64,000 bases of DNA from Isoetes taiwanensis (Eukaryota > Streptophyta > Lycopodiopsida > Isoetales > Isoetaceae): positions 9,151,564-9,215,563 of the forward strand of contig JAJEKV010000057.1 of assembly GCA_021234155.1 (NCBI GenBank), read 5' to 3'. Positions within the stretch are counted from its first letter, which is position 1. The number at the start of each line of letters is the position of its first letter. The notes beneath the pieces were generated by a model, which saw nothing but the letters and a program-made list of their open reading frames with translations, was not told the origin of the DNA and searched no databases. Position numbers and translations under genes: made by a program. Shown one piece after another: positions 1 to 11,146 of the stretch.

Positions 1-882
1 TATATACTATTCCAGCTATAGCCAGATATGATATTCCAGCTCTAGCCATTCTTATAAGATTCAGTAAATAGAACTGTTATAGTCAAAGCCTACGCTCGCT
101 AAAATTTGAATGTATAAATGCTTAAACTGACTATAAACACAAAGAAAGAGTGAAATTATTACCAATGTGATGGTGGACGTCGTGAAAATAAGCTCAAAAG
201 GAATCAAACTACCCAGGGTAGCCTTTAAGCCCAAATTTTCATAGGTGTAATTTAGAATGTGAGGCGAATCTTAGCTTTTTTCAATTAGTTATGTTGGCGA
301 TTTTGTTTCGGGCTTCAATTTGAGTTGTAGCAACCTTGGCAAATCTTTCATCCATCAAGCAATGGAATATATAACTTTTTCTCAAGTAAAATTTGGGTCT
401 ACAATATATATTTGTTATGTCCATATATAGTTGTAAGCGTAATGCTCACATAATGAATATACATGTTACCAGACATTGGCATATATTTCTTCACAAGAGA
501 AAGGCCAAGCTGATTAGTGCCAACAATAAAAACGTAAATTACACCCATCTAGTAGTACGCTAAGGCATTAACTTTTATTGGACCCTAAATTGCATACCTG
601 GATGTTGGAGCCGGACCATGAAATCCATGTAGCATGCATGGTTCCCCCCCCCAACCCCCTTGTTTTTTTCCTGGAGGTAAACGCCAATTCAAACAAGGTG
701 CTGCGCACGACGGGTTGCCCTCCGGTGGCCCGAAAGTGTGTTTTCATGTTTCCTTTTTTTTTGTATTGGAACTTGTTTGTTTTGTGTGGAGTTGTGTAAA
801 TGATATGAACGCAATGCCTCAAAAGCACCTTGATGATTGGCAGTAACTATAGCAGGATATGTTTCCGCCTTAATAGCAGCAT

Positions 883-1173
883 TTACATACATAGAAGTAT
901 AAACCCACGAGAGAGTGATGCAGCGAATCTGCTCAATAGTTTTTGCAATTGGTCACATGCAAATGTGGGATGCCAATGATAACCAACGGCAATAGGAACA
1001 CGTCTTATTTTTGCACCTTCTTGCCTTAACCGTACTGTAGCAAACAAATACAGCTTAGTTCCAAAGTTGTTAGCCACATGCCAAAATATGGATGTCCTCC
1101 ACAATTCTGCACTGAACTTGTCAATTAGACCTCCTGCAATACAATATTGCAAATTTATAGGATTCATCTTCAA
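883..1173 (-). other. Unrecognised open frame inside the hAT element
   Basis: A 96-residue minus-strand frame begins after a possible AG acceptor and reads into tryptophan- and aromatic-rich sequence (segment AELWRTSIFWHVANNFGT). I do not recognise it. The run of ordinary-looking protein sequence without low complexity suggests an exon of a captured host gene or a transposase remnant. It lies on the same strand as the PP2C-like exons and downstream of them in that orientation, so it could be a later exon of the same captured locus, but I see no PP2C motif in it. Confidence 0.25.
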
Positions 1174-2179
1174 GCTCTAAGGAAAATATATTGCTGGAGG
1201 ACATAGCACCTGGACGTGCAAGTAATGCTTTCAATGCTATTTGTGCCCATGTTTAATATTCCACCTAGAGTAGCTTTTCGTATAGGCTCTCATACTGCTC
1301 AAAAGGAATATACTATATGTCCCATTCCTTTTCCAATTTCTTACTTCTTGAAGCTTGTATATGTGAATATGAAAAGTCAGTAAGAAGTAGTGAAGCTTGA
1401 AGGGTTTAGCTTTTAGCTATGCTATCTTATTGTCAATTAGGAGTTCTTTGTAGGAGTTGGTAAAAGGAAGAACTCTGCACTAAATTCTTGATTGGTCAAT
1501 TTGTAAATCATAAATTGTTGGTGTAATGTTTGAAGTCTCTAAAACATAAGTTTTGGTCTAACTTCTAAAATGCGCTCTCCGCAATTTGCATTGAAACATA
1601 TCATGGTTTTGTGAAGGAACTCAAAAGTGAGAATGCACATAGGCTACATTCTTTAAACATAAAGTGCCTTTGATACCGAACAACAATAATGAACTTTGAC
1701 ATTTATTTATACAACACTATAACCATGTTAAGAGCTTTCAATTCTGTAAAGGCAAGCATCTGCATGTCCTGCGTGCTTATTAATATGCCTGCTTCTTGAA
1801 CACCGTGTTGTAGGTAAGTCTAAGATATGGAAAAGGAGAATGCAGCATTTGAACCAAGATCCTTTAGCAACCTAGCATGAAATACAAATCGTAGCATCTT
1901 TCCAGAAATTCAGCTAATTAAATACACAGCAAGGAGTGACACTTAATATCTATACGAAAAGAATCAGCAAGTACGTCACCATATAAGTAACAACCCAGTC
2001 TCTTCTATCTATCTCTTTCCCGCAATCTCTTCTATTCTCAATAGTTAGGTCCGCATCCTTGGCATTGCCTATAAAAGATTATGTTAGCGCCATGCATATA
2101 CATCTCCCAAGAAATAATGCTTATTTTTAAACTGTAAGTAGATGAGAATAAGAACAAAGGAACACAAAATCTAAAACAT

Positions 2180-2800
2180 TCACTGTTGTGGCATGTTTTG
2201 AGTGTGTAGCTGTATGAGCTTTTCCTAGTAGCAATTGCAGGTCAGTCATCCTGCAAGCAAAATTTTGAAGGCATCTCCAAATCCACCCAGAGATAAGTTT
2301 CAAGTGAAATTAGCTATATCATAGTATACGTCATTATCATGTATAGTCTGTGCCAAATGACCTATTATCTCTTTTGGAAACAAAGCTGGATCTACACCCT
2401 CATCTGCCTAATTGCTTAAAACAGTTTGAAAATTTTTAGTTAGAGAAAGCATCAAGATTATATGATCTCTAAATTGTGAAGAGAAGACTTGACGTATAAA
2501 TATCAAGGCTTGGCCATTGGAATCCATAATTATCATATCCACACAATGAATATGCGTGCAAGTATTTTTTTCCCCATATTCCTTCAATATTTCTGACTTT
2601 GGATATATACTTACTCGGAGAGGAGACTCCATCTACAATGGCAAATGATCCTCCATTAGGATTATTTGTAAAAGATGCATCTTCTCCACCTTTAAGCACC
2701 TACATAACAAACTGAGCTAGGGTGGCTAAGAAATGCAAATTCCATAATTGAAATTAAAAAGGTACCTTACCGGATGTGGCATGGGCATTGCATCTATTAG
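2180..2800 (-). pseudogene. PP2C (PTC7-type) gene fragment captured by hAT element
   Basis: Read on the minus strand, an exon ending AMPMPHP (2,771 upward) meets a GTAAGG donor. After a short intron ending TGTAG, an 85-nt exon (2,615-2,699) continues in phase with VLKGGEDASF and then FAIVDGVSS, ending at a GTAAGT donor. This matches the N-terminal signature of PTC7-type PP2C phosphatases (PHP..KVxxGGEDAxF and the metal-binding xxADGV motif, here IVDGV). Further downstream, at about 2,208-2,226, a KAHTAT motif resembles the following PP2C helix. Introns are kept, so the fragment came from genomic DNA, not an mRNA. Later catalytic aspartates are not found, so no working phosphatase is expected. 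Confidence 0.55.
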
Positions 2801-3460
2801 AATGAAAAAAGAAACTCGGACAAAAGAGCTTAACCGAATGCAAATTTGAAAAGAGACTTATTTGTGCAAGAACCATTTATTTGTGCAAGACTTATTTAAA
2901 AGCTGCAAGAACTTCGGAATCAAGAAAAAGGCCCGACTTTAGCAATGCAAAGACACCAAGAAGAGTCTTGGCACATAGAAATAGCCATGGTGATAATCGG
3001 GCATCTGAGTTGTTGCAAAATATAAAAATAGCCATGGTGATGATCCGCCATTTGGATGACTATGCAGATCAAGCCAAAGGATACCATTTGAAGGCATAAT
3101 GAGAAATTGTCGGTTCCTTTTCAGCTCCCCATTTTACAATGATTGCTCAATCATGTCACACAACTTCTGTTTCCCTCTAATGTTCAAAAAATATAGGGAT
3201 AACAAACTTTCAATTTCACCAAAGAAAGACCAAGATTCCAACCTCGCCCCGGGTTCTTTGGGACCAAAGAATCATAGTTGGAAAACTTTGTCATAACCTC
3301 TCAATGGCGAGTATTTATTGAAAGATCTGCCACAAATTTGTCTCAAGGTTCTAGAATCAAAAGGCAAGATCTAGAAGGAAAAAAAAGATAGAGCATGGAT
3401 TCAAGTGTCTTGGCCGGTTAAACACAATAGCTAGTTGGCATTGATGAGTAGTGCATTTTG

Positions 3461-3522
3461 TAGAACCGAGTAATGGAAAGGGGTGTTGTTTTAGAACCGA
3501 GTAATGGAAAGGGGTGTTGTTT
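3461..3522. repeat. 31-bp tandem duplication
   Basis: Two adjacent, essentially identical 31-bp units beginning TAGAACCGAGTAATGG lie inside the hAT element. There is no sign of coding use. Confidence 0.85.
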
Positions 3523-4105
3523 GACCATAATCCATTGATTTTGCATGCTTTAATCAGTCCAATAATGACCAGAAAAAGATTACGAAAGATGAAATAATGA
3601 GTAATAACCTTTTTGCACAAGGGGGTCGCTCAAAATTTGGACAAATGCTTCGGTCGCTTGGTTCGCAAACTTTTGCCCTTTGTCATAGGCGTGTCCCGCT
3701 GAGAAGAGGAAGCAAAAAGTTAGCAAGCAATATCCGCCATTAGAAGTTTGGCAAGGCAAGATAAAAAATAGATATGGTTATCTTAAAAAAATAGCAAGAA
3801 ATCCGGTTGCTCTGTTTGGATAAAGCTTGTAATAGAGATTGCCAATAAACCATCTCCCGTCGTTCTGATAGATTGTGAGCTTAAAAAATGCCAAGAATGT
3901 GGATTTATATGCGACCAACTCATATCATGAAATCGATCTTTAATCAAGCATAGAAGAAATGATTTGCTAGCCGTCGGATTTCCAATTACGGGCGCCATAC
4001 CGAATATTTGACCACGATCCACGAGTTTGCTTAATGCAAAAGTCGAGATCTGAGCCCATTGTTTCTTGTTCAACAACGGATCATCCTCGAACCATGAATA
4101 TCTCA

Positions 4106-4273
4106 TGCATATTTTCGAAGCTCTTACGCCATAGCCAACATCTCTCGCTTGAACCACGAATTCCGGGCGCACTCACGAGGCTACAAAAAAAAAGCATATT
4201 TTTCGAAGGTCTTCTGCCATAGCCAGCATCTCTGCTTGAACCCTGAATTCGGGGCGCACTCACGAGGCTAAAG
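4106..4273. repeat. Imperfect tandem duplication of about 85 bp
   Basis: Two diverged units, each running from a TTTCGAAG motif to GCGCACTCACGAGGCTA followed by a short A-rich run, stand side by side near the right end of the hAT element. The spacing between matching motifs is about 83-88 bp. Both strands read through with short open frames, but no known domain is seen. Confidence 0.75.
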
Positions 4274-4929
4274 AAAAAAAGGGTTTATTGAAAGCATCTC
4301 CGGCACATATTAGAGGGATCTGCTCCCCTTCCAAATCCTTTCCACTATAAAGAGACACTCCTCTAATTATTTGCCGTTACCAAGAAGAACACCGGCAGGA
4401 AATGCACGAACCAACGGAGCAACGAGCAGGGGGACCTCGAATCGCGAAGGAATGGGCAGAATGACCTAACACTTACAGGCACCAGCCAGTTTTTAGCAGT
4501 CACCAGTATATGCTAGGCATATGCCAGCATATACCTGGATATACCCACATACCCACATAAACGAGGGTTTGCCCCCCTAGGGGCAACCCAAAAACTCACC
4601 AAGGATAGAATTCGTATTAATTTTATATGATTTTCGGGGGTTAAGGAGCGATTTTAGAATAATTACCAAGAATCAAATTCACACGAGGGTGAATCCAAGA
4701 ATCCATCATTTAGTGACGTAGGCTAACTTATGAGTGGAGGGAGAAAATTTCGTAGACAAGGTGGCGATATTTTATTGGCAGCACTCCTAATTGATCCTAC
4801 TCAACAATAGTGAAAAAAAATGCTAATGTAAAAAAAAAAAAAATAGCCTTTTGGCAGTATTTCAAGCTTAAAGGCTACCCTGAAACTACCTTGCAAAAGA
4901 AAATACTGCAAATGCAAGGGTGTAAATAT

Positions 4930-5176
4930 GGTAATGCTACCCAAAAAGCACCATCCGGACAAGTGCTTTAGGTGCTTTGCTTGAAGACATTTCTCTTCAA
5001 CGACCTTAGAGTTGTTACTTAAAAAACAATATATATGATGTAGGAAGGCAAGGAGCGATGATATAGATCTCGTGGAGGAGCGTACAAATTGTGGAGGTCA
5101 AGTTATGGCACATTTTTTCTTAGTCATAGGTGCTTTAGGTGCTATGTGCTTTCGCGCTTTTTTGGGTAGCATTACC
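4930..5176. mobile_element. 247-bp MITE with 13-bp or longer inverted termini
   Basis: The sequence starts GGTAATGCTACCCAAAAAGC and ends with a near-exact inverted copy (GGGTAGCATTACC at 5,164-5,176). It is absent from the paralogous position near 6,884. Subterminal direct repeats of the type GGTGCTTTAGGTGCT occur at both ends. No clean target-site duplication is visible, because the flanks differ by a few extra bases from the empty copy, so the superfamily is undecided. Confidence 0.7.
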
Positions 5177-5690
5177 CAAAGAAGGAATTGTCAGCTAAAC
5201 TGTACTTTAAACACTTACAGAAGAAATCAAATAGACAGAGGGTAGCATAATTATACTCTTCCATGCCTTGGGGTGTTTCTTCAGGCAGTTATTTACTTTA
5301 GAGTGGATACCATGGGGATGCTAAAACAAAAAATACTTACCACGCAAATTAACAAAAAAAAAAAAAAAAAAAAAAAAAACACTTTCAAGCCTCTTCAGCA
5401 AATGCTCAAATCGGAATTATCATGCTATGATTATAATTGCAGGGCATAGCTTGCATGACAACGGTATTGTCTGGTATAGCTAATTATTCCATGACCATGA
5501 AGTAAAATTTTGTAATAAAGAACTGGTGGCCTGAACCCAACAGGCTAGCAAAAAGTAACATTTTATGAATTACTGCAAGGCCATCTGTGCTATTATAACT
5601 TTGCTAAGTGTTCTCACTTCTAAAATGTCAAACATGTAGCTTAGAATCACAGACTGGGCATGCTAAATGTAACTGTTCTTACTCTTCCAG

Positions 5691-6468
5691 AATAAAGAGT
5701 GCACTGAGGCAGTTATAATGCAGCATGATACAAGGTCTGAAACATGTGCAGGAGCTCCGAGACTTGGAGGGCCTAGGGCAACTCTGTGTATCTCTTCACA
5801 GGTCTGCCTAAAGGTTGTATTTTGGCTCGATTATTATTTTTTCTTTGAAACAACTAATGGGATACAAATTTCAGATAGGCTGCAAAACGGGTTGCAATTT
5901 TTGTGCAACAGGTACAATGGGATTAGTTGGTAATCTTTCAGCTGAAGAAATTGTTAAGCAATTGGTTCATGCATTGAAAATCGAACCTCTAAGAAATGTT
6001 GTTTTCATGGTACGTAAAGTTCTTTTACTGTGGAGAGTCATAATGTCAGACATGAGAACTGGAAATCCTGATAGAAATGAATATTTAACTCGCAATTTTC
6101 TACACATAAGCGAGATATCTTCAGGTGCTATATGATAAATTTGTGTTGCTAAGTTAAAACATACAGCAGTGTTACCACTTATAGTGAGAGATACCTTTCA
6201 CATTTTCCTGCTATAACAGCATTGGAAATTAATGATCAGTTTTGTTAATGAGCTAGCAAGCTTCTGCACTGGCTTGCAGCTGTTGGCAGATTTATTATCT
6301 TCATGCATATTAGCGCCTCTCATCTTGAAAATCCAATCTATAATAAATCTTGTTCCTATTGCAGAGGATGGGTGAACCTCTTAATAATTATGCTGCTGTT
6401 GTGCAAGCTTATCAAACAATTACTGGGCGTTGCTTTGGCTTATCGCCAATCATATTACTGTTTCTATG
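5691..6468 (+). pseudogene. RlmN-like radical-SAM rRNA methyltransferase, three exons, partial
   Basis: Three exons with GT-AG borders read as an RlmN/Cfr-family protein. Exon 5,691-5,801 encodes ATLCISSQ at its end. Exon 5,875-6,009 opens GCKTGCNFCATGTMG, containing the CX3CX2C iron-sulfur motif, and ends NVVFM. Exon 6,365-6,468 gives MGEPLNNYAAVVQAY, the SAM-binding segment. In this family the enzyme methylates an adenosine in 23S rRNA; plant copies are usually plastid-directed. Two oddities: the residue before MGEP is Arg where the family normally has Gly, and after FGLSP the frame is lost by one base before ITVSM. N-terminal and C-terminal exons are not visible, and flanking intron sequence is duplicated, so this is probably a partial, broken copy, though a one-base consensus error is possible. 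Confidence 0.75.
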
Positions 6469-6645
6469 GTATGGGATCTGCAGCTTTTTATCTGGTGATA
6501 TACAGCCAGAAAATGAGATAGAAACCATGCAATAGTTTTCGTTTAAACATGAGTGCAAAGAGAAAGGACCTACATTTTCATCATCAGAATCGATTGCTAT
6601 CTAATTGCTGAAATCACATAGCAGCTATCAATTGTGTACGTAGAG

Positions 6646-7357
6646 ATATACTATACCAGCTATAGCCAGATATGATATTCCAGCTCTAGCCATTCTTATA
6701 AGATTCAGTGAATGGAACTATTATAGTCAAAGCCTACGCTCGCTAAAATTTGAATGTATAAATGCTTAAACTGATTATAAACACAGAGAAAGAGTGAAAT
6801 TCTTACCAACATGATGGTGAACGTCGTGAAAATAAGCTCAAAAGGAATCAAACTACCTTGCAAAAGAAAATACTGCAAATGCAAATGAAGGAATTGTCAG
6901 CTAAACTGTACTTTAAAACACTTCCAGAATCAAATGGACAGAGGGTAGCATAATTATACTCTTCCATGCCTTGTGGTGTATCTTCAGGCAGTTATTTACT
7001 TTAGATTGGATACCATGGGGATGCTAAAACAAAAAAATACTTACCAAGCAAATTAACAAAAAATAACACTTTCAAGCCTCTTCAGCAAATGCTCAAATCG
7101 AAATTATCATGCTATGATTATAATTGCAGGGCATAGCTTGCATGACAACAGTGTTGTCTGGTATAGCTAATTATTCCATGACCATGAAGTAAAATCTTGT
7201 AATAAAAATCTAGTTTCTGTATGTGGTGGCCAGAACCCAACAGGCTAGCAAAAAGTAACATTTTATGAATTACTGCAAGGCCATCTGTGCTATTATAGCT
7301 TTGCTAAGTGTTCTCACTTCAAAAATGTAAACCTATAGCTTAGAATCACAGACTGGG
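6646..7357 (+). repeat. Duplicated intron segment, empty-site copy
   Basis: This is the compact second copy of the segment at 1-5,658. It carries the single AAACTACC target and the uninterrupted flank of the MITE, and so dates both insertions after the duplication or to only one branch of it. The similarity stops at 7,357, just before the point where an exon would start in the first copy. Confidence 0.85.
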
Positions 7358-8639
7358 TTTTTTCATACAGCCCTTGCTTAGCACATGATCTATCTAGCAA
7401 ACAATGTATTTATGACCAAAACATTCCAAGACATAAGCAGGCCGCAAGCTTCTTAACTGCTCTTCTATTTTTGCAAGCAGAAAGAGGGCTATGGACTCCT
7501 TCAAACAAAAATATTTTTTGTTTAATTTATAGACAAAGCAAAGTCCTAAATTATGCCATGGACAATATAACCAGCAAGCCAACTTCTGTGAGTAAAACAA
7601 ATACGAAATTGAAAATCGAAGCAAAGATTATAAAACCTTTAAAAATCTCCAAAGGGACCGATTTGCTCATCCATGAATGAACCGGTTTATTCCTCCATAA
7701 ATCTCTGCTAAAGCGCAATGCTGGAGAAGAAAGCCCGGTGTTTTCGGAGATCTGCCTGACCTTAAAACAATAAAATAATCTTAAACCGACCGAACTCTTG
7801 GATGAGTTGGAGTTTATCCAAAATCCTTACCTTCAAGGAAACATCCTGCAAACTGGGTTATCCTGAACTGAAGAAGCATATATATAGCATGGAAGCTACA
7901 TTACGTATAAATATAAACTAGAGAGTGATTGCCGGAGAAGAAGAGGTCGGGAGAAGCCGAAAAAGATTGAAACAAGCCAGAGGGAATAGGAGGGGATTAG
8001 TGTTCGTGGAAGAAATCATGAAGGAAATGAACGAAGCCAAGCACAAGAATCCGACGTCCTTCGGCATCTCCGTATCAAAATTTTGATGAGTTTCTAATTT
8101 TCATAAGCGTAGGATGTGAAAATCTAAAATCTAATGGCTAAAATGTTGCCATATGATATTTTGCTTAGGTGGAAGTGCTACGTGGATAGCTTAGAATTGC
8201 AAGAAAGGCTGTAGGGTTGGTTAGGCTGGCGTGCTTTAAAAAAAAAAAAAAAAGAGAGACCGTAAGCGAAACCCAAATTTTGCTTACGCGAAAAAGATTT
8301 TGCATAACCGAAACAAAGGGTTCGCTTACGCAAAAAGTTTCCGACACCGAAATTCTTTTTGGTCATATTGTTGACGTATTATACTTCAAATTTGTGCCGT
8401 ATCATTCGAATAATATGTATTGAGTATAAAACGTAATGAGTATTGAACCTATCCCTGGTTGTAAGCTTTCTTAAGCTTCCAAACAAGCGTAGAGAACCAA
8501 CTTACGGATCTGAATCGAGCTAGCACAGAGCAAATGCAAAACCTGCAAATGCAAATTGAGACACTGCGACAAGGACAAAGACAGGTTAGAGATCATAAAT
8601 TTGCAAACTATGTAAGGGAAAAAAATTTCTTAATCTTGA
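7358..8639. other. No gene recognised; short inverted GCTTACG motifs
   Basis: I see no supportable gene here. Short frames on both strands lack domain features. At 8,258-8,345 the motif CGTAAGC and its complement GCTTACG recur three times in an A-rich context and could form small hairpins. The end of the stretch leads into the gag fragment without a visible LTR or primer-binding site. Confidence 0.5.
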
Positions 8640-9850
8640 TTGAATAAACAAGGAGATGTTAGAGGTCCACAAATATTGAGAACTGATAGTGGGAGAAGCC
8701 GTCAACGAGAATTCTCTATGCCCTTAAGCTTGCACTCTAGGCGGAGGAAAAGGAATAAAGAAGATGATACAACATCATCTATGCCTATGAGCCAAGGGAA
8801 GGAAAGTTCTCAGTTACAAAAGAAGTCATCTGTTTTAAAGGAGATTGTCAAGAAATACAAGTTGGAACTATTTAATGGTTTCGATAAGGATGGAGTTAAG
8901 ACAGAAGCTTGGATTCAAAAGATTGAAAATTATTCTGTTGTAAGACAAGTTCCTAACGAAGAAAAGGTGGGAGTAGTGGCATTGAGTTTGACTGGGAATG
9001 CTTTAATGTGGTGGAATCGTCATAAGACAACATATAAGGTGATTGATGAGGAAGTAGCCTGGGAGACTTTCAAGGAACTCTTCGTATCAAAATATTGTCC
9101 ACCTTCCTTTTATATCATACAGATGAATAAATTCATGGAGTGTAAACAGAAAGGGCAATCATTGGATAATTATATACAAGAATTCTCCACTTTGGAACGA
9201 CATCATCCAAAGTTAGATTCAAAGGCAAGGAATTATTTCTATTAAGCAAGCATTAGCATTATCTTCTTTTATTCTTGGTAGCCTTTTAATATTTGGTTAT
9301 TGTATTTGGTGATGGGGCCTAGTCCCCAGGTTTTTTACATGGGCTGTTGCCCTTGCATGTGCCGTCCCATAACCCGTTGGGTTCCCGTGGACGTAAAAAT
9401 TCTTATCTTATCTTATCTTATCTTTAAACGAAGTATTATAAAAAAAAAATTAATCTTTAACTGCAGGAATTAGCTAATCGTTTCATGCAAGGACTAGATA
9501 TGGAGCTTAAAAAGTTAGTTGGATGTGATCAACTCACCTTGGAAGAAGCATAGCACAAGGCTCGATACTTCGAGAGTATCCTTAAGGAGGAGAAGAATGC
9601 CAATTATAAAGAGCCACAAAAAGGAAATTTTTAAAAGAATTATAGAGATGAATCAAACTCTCAGGTTCATCAAACTTTTCATAATGCCCCTAAGTTACCT
9701 TTAAATGCAATGTCACAGATGGATGAAGAAAAGAAGAAAGTTGAATATGATAAGTGCATGAAGGAAAGTTTATGTTTTTACTATAAGCAAAAGGGGCATA
9801 GGGCACATTTTTGTACTAAGAAGAATAATGAATATGGTTGGACGCCATGG
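8640..9850 (+). pseudogene. Ty3/gypsy-type gag fragment, interrupted and degenerate
   Basis: The first part (8,640-9,243) reads KLELFNGFDKDGVKTEAW, then VVALSLTGNALMWWNRH and FKELFVSKYCPP, the standard retrotransposon gag core (PF03732-like), a capsid protein that packages element RNA. No ATG opens the frame, so the true start is upstream or lost. At 9,243 a short tailed element interrupts it. Gag resumes at about 9,467 with ELANRFMQGLDMELKKLV, contains an in-frame stop within LTLEEA-HKARYFES, and reaches a damaged zinc knuckle CFYYKQKGHRAHFC, in which the second Cys of CX2CX4HX4C is Tyr. No protease or polymerase follows, so this is a dead fragment. Confidence 0.8.
9244..9424 (+). mobile_element. 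Short non-LTR element end with (TTATC)n tail
   Basis: It splits the gag frame. The 3' end has a small stem-loop AACCC-GTT-GGGTT at 9,371-9,383, then CGTGGACGTAAAAATTC and about five TTATC repeats. The same 3' architecture recurs at 20.4 kb and, inverted, at 58.1 kb, each with a different tail repeat. No tRNA-like A/B boxes are convincing, so it is either a SINE sharing a LINE tail or a 5'-truncated LINE. Confidence 0.65.
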
Positions 9851-10131
9851 ATTTCTTCCTCAATAGAAATCCGAATCTAAAAACGGATTGCTTGTCGATT
9901 TGCCGACTGATGGAGGTTGAACAATGGGTTTCCGATCTTATATCAGATGAAATTCAGAAGCAAATCATTCACCCTTGCTGAGGGCCATCTATGACAGAGA
10001 CAATTGAATCCTTTCTTGCTTCAAGATTCCTTGTAATTCTGGGTTCACCTTGGAACTACCACTATCATGGGCATATTACTTAAGCTTGCCTTTGGGGAAG
10101 AACCTACTAAGGGCGTGATGGAGAACGATAA

Positions 10132-10440
10132 TGTTGGGGTGTGATGATGTGGCACACCTAGTTGGCACAATGGTGACATGCCATCTAGGTGCCATGTTGG
10201 TGATCCGCCTATGTGGTGAATACGAAAATGAAGGGGTGCATACGAAATTGGAAGGTCGCGATGATGTGGCAATGACGTGACAAGGGTAGGATAGGCTATA
10301 AATATGTAACACTATGGTTGGGGTTATTCTAACCAAGACTAGCAATAAAGTTTGATTCTTCATTCAATTTCCTTGGGTGTTCCTCTTCGCAATGCTACTT
10401 TTTCTGGGGTTGCGAGTGGGGTTGACAAACACATCATGAA
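10132..10440 (+). promoter_or_regulatory. LTR-like promoter and poly(A) region
   Basis: TATAAATA at 10,297-10,304 is followed 40 bp on by AATAAA at 10,344-10,349 and a TTCATTCAA motif, the order expected for the U3-R part of an LTR. Upstream sequence is rich in repeated GATGTGGCA/GGTGCCATG motifs. LTR borders, target duplication and primer site are not visible, so this may be a solo LTR remnant or coincidence. Confidence 0.3.
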
Positions 10441-10828
10441 TGCACTTACCCAATATGAAAGCTTTTTCTTTGAAACGCTCCCTTAGAAGGGATGCATATG
10501 TTGCAACATCGTTCTCCACTTCCACCCCAAGAATGCTACAACTCTTGCTTTGAATGATTGACACTGCTCTGAAATGCTCGTGTTCCTCTTTGATGCTATT
10601 ACGACGGATATAGAAAGCCTGCATTGAGACTCAGCATCTCTATCTGAGATTTAAAATCTACGAACTATCCGCATGCCAATGCCCTCCATGACCATGTCCA
10701 CAGTCTGCTCAACCCATCATCTGATCCAACCGCTCATCTCACAATAATCCATGTGCACCTAATTCCAATTCAAGCCAATTCGTTATTTTGCGCTAATCTT
10801 GCACTCCAGTAAGCCATGGACACACAAA

Positions 10829-11146
10829 TAAGCATTCACATGAGACACACAAATGGACTGTAAAATTTAGTAAGGCGAGGCTTCCCCTGGGTGTTCATCA
10901 CTAGCACAGCATCGATCATCTTGCTTTACATCCTTCGAGCAAGGAGCACCGGATATTATAATGATAGCATTCAAGGTATATTGACTTAGTTTTTCGACGT
11001 TGCTGAATATATAATTTGCTTCAAACAAGCATTCATATGAGACACACAAATGGACTGTAGAATTCAGTAAGGTGAGGCTTCCCCTGATGTTCATCACCAG
11101 CACAACATTGATCATCCTACCTTACCTCCTTCGGGCAAGGAGCACC
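10829..11146. repeat. Direct repeat of about 120 bp, two copies
   Basis: Copies at about 10,829-10,952 and 11,025-11,146 share a block beginning AAGCATTCACATGAGACACA and ending CAAGGAGCACCGG, separated by 72 bp. Divergence is about ten percent by eye. Neither copy contains a recognisable gene. Confidence 0.8.

Larger units (their letters stand above)
214..4882. mobile_element. hAT-type DNA transposon, non-autonomous
   Basis: The element starts CAGGGTAGCCTTTAAGC at 214-230 and ends with the exact reverse complement at 4,866-4,882, giving 17-bp perfect terminal inverted repeats. It is flanked by a perfect 8-bp duplication AAACTACC (206-213 and 4,883-4,890). The paralogous segment at about 6,846 has a single AAACTACC and no insert, so it is an empty site. 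An 8-bp duplication and CAGGG termini are typical of the hAT (Ac-like) superfamily. No long transposase frame is visible in the 4,669 bp, so mobilisation would have needed an enzyme from elsewhere. The interior holds a PP2C-like gene fragment on the minus strand and short tandem duplications. Confidence 0.9.
1..5658 (+). repeat. Duplicated intron segment, filled copy
   Basis: Bases 1-213, 4,883-4,929 and 5,177-5,658 align in order with 6,646-7,357, with only scattered substitutions. The copy here is interrupted by two insertions, a hAT-type element at 214-4,882 and a MITE at 4,930-5,176, that the second copy lacks. The segment ends just upstream of the RlmN-like exon at 5,691, so it is probably intron sequence of that gene. 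A run of about 27 A at 5,348 is only a short A tract in the other copy. Confidence 0.85.

Noticed and set aside
3783..4172. A 129-codon minus-strand frame in the hAT element as a transposase
   Set aside because: It contains none of the hAT C-terminal dimerisation motif, and part of it is a tandem duplication.
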